From CAZAKZ01 sp964485695 (GTDB lineage: Bacteria > Planctomycetota > JAFGQW01), in contig CAZAKZ010000140.1 in assembly GCA_964485695.1 (NCBI GenBank), positions 1-13,572 on the forward strand: a DNA stretch of 13,572 nt, written 5' to 3'. The notes beneath the pieces are model-generated. The model was given only the letters and a program-made list of their open reading frames with translations. It made no database searches and was not told the DNA's origin. Positions 1 through 5,822 of this stretch are shown here, piece after piece. The position numbers were made by a program, and so were the translations under genes. Numbering within the stretch: position 1 is the stretch's first letter; every line of letters starts with the position of its first letter.

Positions 1-20
1 TATGCCCGGTGGTGTGGGAG

Positions 21-43
21 GGGGGAACCGTGAGGTTTCCCCC
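21..43 (-). terminator. G/C hairpin after the PD40 gene (weak terminator candidate)
   Basis: About 27 bases downstream of the stop codon of the minus-strand PD40 gene, GGGGGAACC and GGTTTCCCCC face each other across a GTGA loop, with one unpaired base in one arm. The hairpin would be stable. In the minus-strand direction it is not followed by a T-tract, so it is not a textbook intrinsic terminator. It may be a processing or pausing hairpin. Confidence 0.3.
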
Positions 44-69
44 TATCCCGATTACCAGGCAGGCCGCTT

Positions 70-1533
70 CTACTGGATCAGCACGTCTAGGGCATCGCTG
101 GCGCTGAGTATTCCAGCCTTGCATGGGCCGGTTTTCAGCCACACGTACTGGGCATAGAACCGGATCGTCCGGCTCTCCCGCGGCAGAAGGAGGGGTGTCG
201 CTACCATTCCCATGCCGTCGCTGGCCACCGGAAAGGCAAGGAAGAAAACGGTGGGATCGATGTGCAATCTCACGCCCAGCAAGGGAATGCCGAGGAGACT
301 CGGCTTGAAGCCGATGAACAGAATGCCCGCAGCCCGCGGCGGTGCCGCCGTGCAACCCACGGTGAAGCCCGCCTCCCCGGCCATGGGGAAGCCACTCGCA
401 TGCATCGGGATCGGGCCGGCGCACGCCGGTGTGGATCGGCCGTACCGGAAGATGCCGGTGACACCGTCGATGCGCACCGTGGGATTGTCGAGGGATTGTT
501 GCCCCCGGAACTTCACCAGGTAGGCCGCCATGGCCATGCCGTCGGGCCCCCAGTCGAAATCGGCTGCCGCCACGCCGCCGGGGACGTACTCGGGAAAGCG
601 GGGATCGTTGAAACCGGTGAGTCGCCGCTTGCCGGTGCCGTCGGCTTTCATCACCCAGTAGTCGAGCTTTGGATCCGCGGTTCCCTTCAGCTGCGGGATG
701 CCTTCGCTGCTCGCCCACACGATGTGGCGGCCGTCCGCTGTGAAGTGGGCGTGTTCGTCCCACTCGTCATCAAGGGTGAGGGGCCTGGTGACGCGAGTGG
801 TCAGGTCCATGACGAAGATCTCCATATCGTAATAGGTCTTCTTCTGCGGAACGCCGGAGAAGAGGATCTTCCGCCCATCCGGCGAGAAGCCGTGAGTCTC
901 GTAAAACTGCAGGCCGAGCGGAGTCCAAGTCCGGATACCCGTGACGACGGGTCGTCCGGCCACCACCGTGAAGTCCGCCACCTTGACGGCCCACTGGACG
1001 ATCCCGCCTCCCTGGTTGCTGATCAATTCGCTCCATATCAGCATTGTGCCATCGGGCGAGAAATGGGGATGCAGCACCCCGTGCCGGTCCTTAACGCGGG
1101 TCACCTGCCAGAACCGGGATCCGTCGGATTTCATGATCCATATGTTGTTCTGGACGCCGGCGCCGGGCGTGGTGAGGTGCGCCTCGAGGCGTGGGGGAAC
1201 TCCCTCGAGGCCCGGATCCTGCGCCTGGAAGACGATGAACTCTCCCGATGGATGCCAGGCCGGCTGTCCGTTGTTCTTCTGTGGCAGGCCGGACTTGCCA
1301 TGGGTAAGGCAACGTCGCCCGGTGCCGTCGGGCCGCATGGTGTAGACGTCGAAGTAGCCGTCCAGACCCATGTGATCGAAGGCAATGAGGTTTGTGACGT
1401 GAGACCAGTCCAGCCGTCCGCCCTGTTGCTGTAGTGTGATGACCTTGTGGGCCTGCGAGGCGATATTACGCGCGGGCAGTCCGAGGCCGGGTATGATCGC
1501 GAGAAGAATCGCGGCATGCAGAGTTCGCATCAT
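70..1533 (-). CDS. secreted PD40/TolB-like beta-propeller protein
   Basis: 487 aa, exported and of unknown specific function. A hydrophobic signal peptide spans about residues 4-25. Roughly residues 30-345 hold five or six WD40-like/PD40 repeats of the TolB type: blade motifs such as FSPDGRKILFSG, HFTADGRHIVWAS and ADFDWGPDGMAMAAY alternate with strands such as MRPDGTGRRCLT and MKADGTGKRRLT. Propellers of this type usually bind proteins or ligands in the periplasm or at the cell surface. The last ~115 residues (from about ACAGPIPMHASGF to the end) form a separate beta-rich module. It resembles the C-terminal module of the interrupted gene at 7261-8238. The start is the first of two adjacent ATGs, with AGGAG 8 nt upstream. 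It lies 90 nt downstream of the sigma-factor gene on the same strand, so it could be a target or last member of that operon. No TolB/Pal partner genes are present, so I do not call it tolB. Confidence 0.8.
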   Translation of the reverse strand: MMRTLHAAILLAIIPGLGLPARNIASQAHKVITLQQQGGRLDWSHVTNLIAFDHMGLDGYFDVYTMRPDGTGRRCLTHGKSGLPQKNNGQPAWHPSGEFIVFQAQDPGLEGVPPRLEAHLTTPGAGVQNNIWIMKSDGSRFWQVTRVKDRHGVLHPHFSPDGTMLIWSELISNQGGGIVQWAVKVADFTVVAGRPVVTGIRTWTPLGLQFYETHGFSPDGRKILFSGVPQKKTYYDMEIFVMDLTTRVTRPLTLDDEWDEHAHFTADGRHIVWASSEGIPQLKGTADPKLDYWVMKADGTGKRRLTGFNDPRFPEYVPGGVAAADFDWGPDGMAMAAYLVKFRGQQSLDNPTVRIDGVTGIFRYGRSTPACAGPIPMHASGFPMAGEAGFTVGCTAAPPRAAGILFIGFKPSLLGIPLLGVRLHIDPTVFFLAFPVASDGMGMVATPLLLPRESRTIRFYAQYVWLKTGPCKAGILSASDALDVLIQ

Positions 1534-1623
1534 GGTTCCGTCTCCTGAAAGGGTATCGTGTGTTCGGGGATCAGTTCTTTCAGCTGGCTATACGGCGAGT
1601 CGGCTGCCGGCATCCCCGGGGGA

Positions 1624-2160
1624 TCAGAGGAAATGATTTCGCAGCTTGGAGACCGCCTTGTGCTTTGCACTGCGTACGGTCTGGTGTGACACTCGGAGTA
1701 CGCGGGCGATTTCCGGAACTTCCATCTCCTGGTCGAAGACGAGGCGCAGGACGAGATTTTGTCGGGGGGACAGGAGACCCGGCGGGATCCGGACCTCTTT
1801 CGTGGGGACGGGCTCGGGGGCAGGCACCTCCTCCACCTCCTGGTCGGTGGGATCGGGCTCGTGCCGGGACTGCTTGAGAATGTCGAGGGTCTTGCTCCTG
1901 GCCACCAGCGTCAACCACGTGCTCAGGGAGGAACGCGAGGGATCGTAGGATTTGAGAAGGAGGTAGTCCTCCTTGATCAGCCTGACGAGAACTTCCTGGA
2001 CCGCATCCTGAATGAATCCATCATCGTTCCTGCCGCGAGTGCGGGCGGTCCTTGAAACGGCCGCGTAGAGGACTGGAGTGAAACGGTCCACGAATGCGTC
2101 CCAGGCGGTCTTGTCTCCGCGGGTGCAGGCGGCCAGATCGTATTCCATGGCAAATGCCAT
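1624..2160 (-). CDS. RNA polymerase sigma factor, sigma-70 family (ECF-like)
   Basis: 178 aa, the usual size of an ECF (sigma2 plus sigma4) factor, which directs RNA polymerase to alternative promoters. Region 2 covers about residues 20-97: FVDRFTPVLYAAVSRTAR, then DAVQEVLVRLI, then STWLTLVARSKTLDILKQSR, which corresponds to the core-binding and -10 recognition helices. A Pro/Glu-rich linker (about 100-125) joins it to region 4 (about 128-178), where VPEIARVLRVSHQTVRSAK is the helix-turn-helix for the -35 element. It lies 15 nt downstream of the Metal_resist-like gene and is the third gene of an operon headed by a zf-HC2 anti-sigma factor, so it is probably held inactive by that protein. The start at 2160 has only a weak ribosome site; a second in-frame ATG four codons later is possible. 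Having the anti-sigma gene upstream of the sigma gene is the reverse of the commonest ECF order. Confidence 0.85.
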   Translation of the reverse strand: MAFAMEYDLAACTRGDKTAWDAFVDRFTPVLYAAVSRTARTRGRNDDGFIQDAVQEVLVRLIKEDYLLLKSYDPSRSSLSTWLTLVARSKTLDILKQSRHEPDPTDQEVEEVPAPEPVPTKEVRIPPGLLSPRQNLVLRLVFDQEMEVPEIARVLRVSHQTVRSAKHKAVSKLRNHFL

Positions 2161-2175
2161 CGGGCTACCGGTCCA

Positions 2176-2616
2176 TCATTTCAGGAGGGCCGTTTTCTCC
2201 CTGGCCAGGCGTATGAGGGCCCGGCGCTGTTCCCCGGTCATGACGGCGAACAGGTCTCGGAGACAGTCGGCTTTGATCCTGGCTCCTTTCTTGAACATTT
2301 CGCCCAGCTTGTCGAGGAGGACTTTCATTCGTTCCTTGTCGCGTTCGGGTTTCAGGATCAGAGTCAGGAATTCCTCGATGTCCTCGGCTCCGCTGTCCTT
2401 GAGGGCGTTCATGTCGGTCAGCTGCCGCAGCAAGAGCCGGCTGCAGGCTTCGGTCTGATTCGGATCGAGACCGATCTCCCTGGCCATCAGCCGGGCGCGT
2501 CCATCCGGAGTCTTGAGCATCTTCAATGTCCGGCGGGCCTTGGCATGGCCGGCCATGTAGAAGACGTTGAAACAGATCGAGAGGATCAACAGGAACCAGG
2601 GCAGCTTCTTTTTCAT
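2176..2616 (-). CDS. Metal_resist/ZraP-CpxP-like periplasmic protein
   Basis: 146 aa. Residues 5-23 form one N-terminal membrane segment (LPWFLLILSICFNVFYMAG), so the rest is probably tethered on the periplasmic side. The remainder is all-helical and highly charged. It ends in MTGEQRRALIRLAREK, which resembles the LTxxQ/LTPEQR helix of the CpxP/Spy/ZraP and 'heavy-metal resistance/periplasmic metal sensor' families. Members are small periplasmic metal-binding chaperones or regulators of envelope stress. Cysteines occur near residues 58 and 118. The gene starts 2 nt after the stop of the anti-sigma gene, with CGGAG about 8 nt upstream, so translation is probably coupled. Its place between an anti-sigma and a sigma gene suggests it tunes the anti-sigma signal. 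The family call rests on architecture and short motifs, not on an alignment. Confidence 0.7.
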   Translation of the reverse strand: MKKKLPWFLLILSICFNVFYMAGHAKARRTLKMLKTPDGRARLMAREIGLDPNQTEACSRLLLRQLTDMNALKDSGAEDIEEFLTLILKPERDKERMKVLLDKLGEMFKKGARIKADCLRDLFAVMTGEQRRALIRLAREKTALLK

Positions 2617-2618
2617 GC

Positions 2619-3092
2619 CTATACTCCGAGGTCCGAAAAATGCACCGGACTCAGCGTGAACTCCGTGAAAGCGGATCGGGCCGGGTCCAGACCGCTGAAG
2701 TCCTGGCCGAGGCTGTAGCCCGCGAAGCAGACGGCCGCAACGACGGCCGCTGCTGCGGCCAACCAGGCCGCTCGCTTGAAGTACCCCTGCAGGACAGGGG
2801 TTTCCTTCGGGCCGGGGATCAGCATTTTCGCCCTTTCCAGCAGGGCCTCGGGCACCCTGGGCTCCCCGGCGTCCTGGATCGATCGCACGTCTTCGAGTGC
2901 CTCCAGACAGGATGCGCAGGAGGCGAGGTGCGCCTCGACCTCTCTGGCTTCCTCCCCGGAGGCCTTCCCGTCCAGGTAGGCACCCAGGGCATTGGGATCC
3001 GGGCAGGCGGACCTGGGTGGAGTCCTCCGCTCACCCCGAAAGCGGGTCCACAGCCTCCGCCCTTCCTGGTCGTCGTCCTTTGATCCGGCCAC
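2619..3092 (-). CDS. anti-sigma factor with zf-HC2 zinc finger and one membrane segment
   Basis: 157 aa from a GTG start. The reading frame is open for another 99 codons upstream, but GAGGAG lies 7 nt before this GTG, and the upstream part is basic, low-complexity sequence that overlaps the promoter region. Residues 30-67 are a zf-HC2-type anti-sigma domain: C30 followed by H55-x3-C59-x2-C62 (EAHLASCASCLEAL), a zinc site that in this family can respond to thiol oxidation. Residues 109-128 (AAWLAAAAAVVAAVCFAGYS) form a transmembrane helix. About 28 residues follow, probably periplasmic. The expected role is to bind the sigma factor encoded two genes downstream and release it on an envelope or redox signal. 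It is the first gene of the minus-strand operon and is divergent from the Cys-rich protein gene. Confidence 0.82.
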   Translation of the reverse strand: MAGSKDDDQEGRRLWTRFRGERRTPPRSACPDPNALGAYLDGKASGEEAREVEAHLASCASCLEALEDVRSIQDAGEPRVPEALLERAKMLIPGPKETPVLQGYFKRAAWLAAAAAVVAAVCFAGYSLGQDFSGLDPARSAFTEFTLSPVHFSDLGV

Positions 3093-3137
3093 TGAATTTC
3101 TCCTCGAAAATCTCACTCGGAAACGTCTGACCCGTAT

Positions 3138-3165
3138 CCTATATGAATCCAGGTCCTGACGTCCA
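3138..3165 (-). promoter_or_regulatory. sigma-70-like promoter for the anti-sigma operon
   Basis: Read on the minus strand, TGGACG (3165-3160) and TATAGG (3143-3138) are separated by 16 bases, each matching 4 of 6 consensus positions. The -10 box ends 45 nt before the GTG at 3092. It is a plausible housekeeping promoter but not a strong match. I saw no typical ECF -35 GGAAC box here. Confidence 0.35.
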
Positions 3166-3240
3166 CGAGGGTATTTCAACCAGTTATACGAGAGGTCCAT
3201 CGAGAGCATCCCCGCGGACCTGGAATTTCGATTTACGAGA

Positions 3241-3261
3241 GGTGTGCAAATCTTGCGCACC
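3241..3261. promoter_or_regulatory. putative activator (UAS) site 1: imperfect palindrome
   Basis: A dyad with left arm GGTGtGCAA and right arm TTGCgCACC around a 3-base centre; 8 of 9 arm positions pair. It is centred about 130 bp upstream of the predicted sigma-54 transcription start near 3381. That distance is usual for an NtrC-type activator site. It shares TCTTGCGCA with site 2. Confidence 0.5.
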
Positions 3262-3275
3262 GTTGCCCGGCCCAC

Positions 3276-3292
3276 GCGCATGTCTTGCGCAG
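3276..3292. promoter_or_regulatory. putative activator (UAS) site 2
   Basis: GCGCATGTCTTGCGCAG matches 13 of 17 positions of the core of site 1 (GTGCAAATCTTGCGCAC). It is offset by exactly 32 bp, about three helical turns, so both sites would face the same side of the DNA. The centre is about 97 bp upstream of the predicted start point. Confidence 0.45.
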
Positions 3293-3307
3293 AAATGCCG
3301 CCCCCGG

Positions 3308-3323
3308 CCTTGCAAGATCGCAG
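3308..3323. promoter_or_regulatory. putative activator (UAS) site 3, weaker and inverted
   Basis: CCTTGCAAGATCGCAG, read on the other strand, gives CTGCGATCTTGCAAGG. This shares the ATCTTGC core of site 1. It lies about 66 bp upstream of the predicted start point. Spacing of the half-sites differs by one base from site 1, so support is weaker. Confidence 0.3.
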
Positions 3324-3355
3324 AAATAGCCCGATAATGCATCGAGAGCGGGATC

Positions 3356-3369
3356 GGCACGGGTATTGC
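3356..3369 (+). promoter_or_regulatory. sigma-54 (-24/-12) promoter of the Cys-rich repeat protein gene
   Basis: GGCACG-GGTA-TTGC matches the sigma-54 consensus GGCACG-N4-TTGC exactly, with the invariant GG (3356-3357) and GC (3368-3369) correctly spaced. Only the flanking T before GGCACG is replaced, by C. The predicted start of transcription is near 3381, leaving a leader of about 48 nt before the GTG at 3429. Sigma-54 promoters need an AAA+ activator, and an NtrC-family regulator gene is 2.4 kb downstream. Confidence 0.72.
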
Positions 3370-3428
3370 GAGAAGTGAGCACCTATCATCCCGGAATGAC
3401 ATCTGTGCTTTTCGAAAGGAGTCGGATT

Positions 3429-4466
3429 GTGAAAGCGAAGATCGTTCTGCTATTCGTGGCGGCGGCCCTGATCCTGATGGCCTATCCAGCGGCTGCCCAG
3501 CAGTGCAAGGGTTCCTGCCAGGGACACGCCGAGATCCTGAAGGTCGACGACGGCTGCAAAGCCCACGCGGCCAAGTCTTGCGGTGGCAAGTGCGGTCAGC
3601 ACAAGGGACACGGCGNNNNNNNNNNNNNNNNNNNNNNNNNNNNNNNNNNNNNNNNNNNNNNNNNNNNNNNNNNNNNNNNNNNNNNNNNNNNNNNNNNNNN
3701 NNNNNNNNNNNNNNNGTGCAAGTGCAAGGGCAAGGCCCACGCGGCCAAGTCTTGCGGTGGCAAGTGCGGTCAGCACAAGGGACACGGCGCGAAGTCCTGC
3801 GGCGGCGCGTGCAAGTGCAAGGGCAAGGCCCACGCGGCCAAGTCTTGCGGTGGCAAGTGCGGTGGAAGCTGCAAGGTCATCATCGAGATCAACTGCTGCG
3901 GTGACAAAGGCGTCAAGGTCACGATCAATTGCGGTTGCAAGTCCGGTCCTCACTCCCACGCCGGCTGCCTGAAGTCTTCCGGTGGCATGTGGGTGGGCAA
4001 ATGCGGTCATCCCAAGGGACACGCCGAGAAGTCCTGCGGTTGTGCGGGCAAGGGTAAGGCCTACGCGCTGAAGGCCGGTGCATGCAAGTGCAAGGGTAAG
4101 GCCCACGCGCTGAAGGCCGGTGCTTGCAAGTGCAAGAGCAAGGCCCACGCGCTGAAGGCCGGTGCTTGCAAGTGCAAGACCAAGCCGGCGGGAATCAAAA
4201 GGGAATTGCGCATCATCACCACTCCCGGGAAGGGAAGCCGGAGGATGATGATCCTGACGCCTGCCCTGAAGAAGAAGGGATGCAGCAGCAAGTGCAAGCA
4301 GGCAGCACCCCAGAAGAAGGGCGGCTGTGGCGGCTGTGGCGCCAAGAAGGCCGATACCGGGATCAGCATCGAGAAGCTTCTTCTGGAATATGAAGTCGAG
4401 AAGAAGAAGAAAAAGGGTGGCTGCGGCTGCAGTGCCAAGAAGGTAAAAGAAGACATCAGTTTCTGA
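3429..4466 (+). CDS. exported Cys/Lys/His-rich repeat protein, metallothionein-like (gap inside)
   Basis: 345 codons as assembled, but the true length is unknown because residues 63-96 fall in an N gap. I chose the GTG start because AAAGGAG lies 7 nt upstream and a clear signal peptide follows (residues 4-23, probable cleavage after AAA before QQC). There is no lipobox. The mature protein is almost wholly low-complexity. A 31-residue unit (KSCGGKCGQHKGHG, KSCGGACKCKGKAH) is repeated identically. A short non-repetitive core follows (VIIEINCCGDKGVKVTINCGC), then three 14-residue units ALKAGACKCK(G/S/T)KAH. The tail has CGGCGAKK and CGCSAKK. I count 35 cysteines outside the gap, mostly as CxC or Cx3C, with many His and Lys. 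This suggests secreted or periplasmic binding of soft metals (Cu, Zn, Cd, Hg, Ag) or thiol buffering, which is inference. I recognise no named family. Expression is probably sigma-54-dependent. An intrinsic terminator follows. Confidence 0.85.
   Translation: MKAKIVLLFVAAALILMAYPAAAQQCKGSCQGHAEILKVDDGCKAHAAKSCGGKCGQHKGHGXXXXXXXXXXXXXXXXXXXXXXXXXXXXXXXXXXCKCKGKAHAAKSCGGKCGQHKGHGAKSCGGACKCKGKAHAAKSCGGKCGGSCKVIIEINCCGDKGVKVTINCGCKSGPHSHAGCLKSSGGMWVGKCGHPKGHAEKSCGCAGKGKAYALKAGACKCKGKAHALKAGACKCKSKAHALKAGACKCKTKPAGIKRELRIITTPGKGSRRMMILTPALKKKGCSSKCKQAAPQKKGGCGGCGAKKADTGISIEKLLLEYEVEKKKKKGGCGCSAKKVKEDISF
3567..3863 (+). repeat. 93-bp coding tandem repeats (31-residue units)
   Basis: Units begin GCGGCCAAGTCTTGCGG at 3567, 3741 and 3834. 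The interval 3741-3833 is one complete 93-bp unit, and 3834-3863 repeats its first 30 bases. Before the gap, 3567-3615 repeats its first 49 bases; after the gap, 3716-3740 repeats its last 25. All visible copies appear identical at the DNA level, third codon positions included. This suggests recent expansion or gene conversion. Confidence 0.9.
3616..3715. other. assembly gap (100 N) inside the repeat region
   Basis: Exactly 100 N, a common placeholder for a gap of unknown size. The repeat phase on both sides allows true gap lengths of 19 + 93n bases (19, 112, 205 and so on), so 100 is not a real length. Any of these values keeps the reading frame open, because 19 and 100 both leave remainder 1 on division by 3. 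Confidence 0.97.
4065..4187 (+). repeat. 42-bp coding tandem repeats (14-residue units)
   Basis: Three near-identical copies start at 4065, 4107 and 4149 with GCGCTGAAGGCCGGTGC and encode ALKAGACKCK(G/S/T)KAH. They differ at only a few bases. The residue after CKCK changes from Gly to Ser to Thr. The period differs from the 93-bp array, so two separate expansion events occurred in one gene. Confidence 0.9.
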
Positions 4467-4498
4467 GGCTGCTGCAACTACCCTGACCTGACGATATC

Positions 4499-4527
4499 GG
4501 GCGCGATCCGTCGCGCCCGTTTCTTTT
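4499..4527 (+). terminator. intrinsic terminator after the Cys-rich repeat gene
   Basis: GGGCGCGA and TCGCGCCC form a perfect 8-bp stem with a TCCG loop, followed by GTTTCTTTT. It lies 33 nt after the stop codon and 27 nt before the kinase start. The Cys-rich gene is therefore probably a separate transcript from the two-component operon. Confidence 0.85.
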
Positions 4528-4553
4528 CGCGAGGCTGGTGGTAAAATCCGATC

Positions 4554-5822
4554 ATGCTGAACCAGCGATTCATGGCGACTCTGGGCACCTTGATCCTGGC
4601 CACGGGGCTGGTGTGGCTCTGGCAGTGGTACGACTACAGAGCCTACGTACGGGCCGAGCAGGAAGACGACCAGCGGTATGGTGATGTCATCCTGGCCGGG
4701 GCAGCAGGTGCGATGCACCGGCAGTGCAGGTTCCGGACGCCCGACCTGGAGCTCCTGAACAACACCCTGGAAGACGTCCGCGCCCGGGTGGAGGCTACCT
4801 ATCTGGGCATCTTCCAGGCCGATGGAAAGCCGTACGTCACGGCTGGTAAATCGGCCGATGGCGTAACCCGTCGGGTTCGGAAGTTCAGCTTCCCGGCGGT
4901 TCATGGGAACTGTAGACTCAAGACCGGAGAAAAGAGCGACGGCATCAAGCCCGGGTGCGCGGGCTGTACCCTGCCCGGCGGCACCATGGAGATTCGTCTC
5001 GAGTATCCGGCGGACCGCCTGGAGAAGCGTATCGACCGGGCCTGGTTTCGGTTCCTCGCCGTGGGCGGCGCCTTCACCCTGGCCTTCGGCTCGCTCTTTC
5101 TGTTCTTCCAGAGCCGCATGCGGGCGGCAGATCTGCACGCCAGGCTGGCTGCCAAGACCGAACAGGTGCGATCGCTCGAGTTTCTCGGCCGACTTGGCGC
5201 CGGTCTCGCCCATGAGACCAAGAATCCTCTCGGCTCTGTTCGTGGCTTTGCAGAACTCCTGCTGCGCAAGGAGCTGACGGGAGAGGATGTCCGGGAGGCT
5301 GCCGGCCGAATCGTGGACGAGACCGACCGCATCGTGACCCGCCTGGATGAGTTCATGCTGCTGAGCCGACCGGTCCGGCCTCGAATGGCCGTCTTTCCCC
5401 TCAAGGACCTGCTCGAGGACCTGGCCGGTCTCGTACGGCTCGAACTGGCCGGCAAGGAAGCTCGCCTCGAAGTCAAAGGGGACGGTGTCGTTGTGAAGGC
5501 GGACCGGGAACAGGTCCGGCGTCTCTTCATGAACCTCCTGGTCAATGCGGCCGAGGCCGTGGATCAGGGGGGTCGCATCGAGGTGGAGATCCACGGGGAC
5601 GAAGAACGGAAGGTCCGGGTCGTGGTGGAGGACGATGGAGTGGGGATTCCCGAGGCGCTCAGGGATACGATGTTCGAACCGTACGTCACCGGTAAAGCCG
5701 AAGGAACCGGCCTGGGACTGGCAATCGCCCGGCGCATCGCCGCAGAACACGGCTGGCAGATCCGGTACGAACCCGGCAGGAACAAGGGCACGAGGATCAT
5801 CGTCGAGGGGCCGGCGGCATGA
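4554..5822 (+). CDS. sensor histidine kinase with Cys/His-rich periplasmic domain (ZraS/NtrB-type core)
   Basis: 422 aa. Transmembrane segments at about 8-23 and 164-185 enclose a ~140-residue predicted periplasmic sensor domain. That domain holds three metal-site-like pairs: H55-R-Q-C58, H117-G-N-C120 and C135-A-G-C138. The cytoplasmic core has the H-box GLAHETKNPLGSVRGFAELL with phospho-acceptor H220, the N-box NLLVNAAEA (327-335), G1 DDGVGIP (from 360), an F-box FEPYVTGK and G2 GTGLGLAIA (from 384). The H-box AHExKNPL is the type found in kinases that partner NtrC-family regulators. The gene overlaps the response-regulator gene by ATGA, so they are a cognate pair. Metal or thiol sensing is inferred from the pairs and from the neighbouring Cys-rich protein. 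The ribosome site is weak; a second in-frame ATG at codon 7 is possible. Confidence 0.9.
   Translation: MLNQRFMATLGTLILATGLVWLWQWYDYRAYVRAEQEDDQRYGDVILAGAAGAMHRQCRFRTPDLELLNNTLEDVRARVEATYLGIFQADGKPYVTAGKSADGVTRRVRKFSFPAVHGNCRLKTGEKSDGIKPGCAGCTLPGGTMEIRLEYPADRLEKRIDRAWFRFLAVGGAFTLAFGSLFLFFQSRMRAADLHARLAAKTEQVRSLEFLGRLGAGLAHETKNPLGSVRGFAELLLRKELTGEDVREAAGRIVDETDRIVTRLDEFMLLSRPVRPRMAVFPLKDLLEDLAGLVRLELAGKEARLEVKGDGVVVKADREQVRRLFMNLLVNAAEAVDQGGRIEVEIHGDEERKVRVVVEDDGVGIPEALRDTMFEPYVTGKAEGTGLGLAIARRIAAEHGWQIRYEPGRNKGTRIIVEGPAA

Noticed and set aside
262..1434. 390-codon plus-strand frame
   Set aside because: Antisense to the PD40 gene; no domain motifs, no ribosome site, His/Arg/Gly-rich composition typical of a GC-rich shadow frame.
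3093..3389. 99-codon N-terminal extension of the anti-sigma factor
   Set aside because: It would cover the promoter and activator sites, is basic and motif-free, and the GTG at 3092 has GAGGAG at ideal spacing.
3429..3510. Lipoprotein signal on the Cys-rich protein
   Set aside because: The first cysteine (C26) is preceded by AQQ, not by a lipobox such as LxGC/LAAC; an ordinary signal peptidase site after AAA fits better.
3567..3863. Possible CRISPR array or non-coding satellite
   Set aside because: The repeats are in frame, 93 bp long, without unique spacers, and encode a consistent Cys-rich peptide after a signal peptide.
4919..4970. Haem-binding site in the kinase sensor domain (CAGC)
   Set aside because: c-type haem needs CxxCH; here the residue after CAGC is Thr.
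3450..5750. 766-codon minus-strand frame across the Cys-rich gene and the kinase gene
   Set aside because: It is antisense to two genes with strong motifs, crosses the N gap, and is low-complexity Ala/Leu repeat where it mirrors the Cys repeats. High GC explains the lack of stops.
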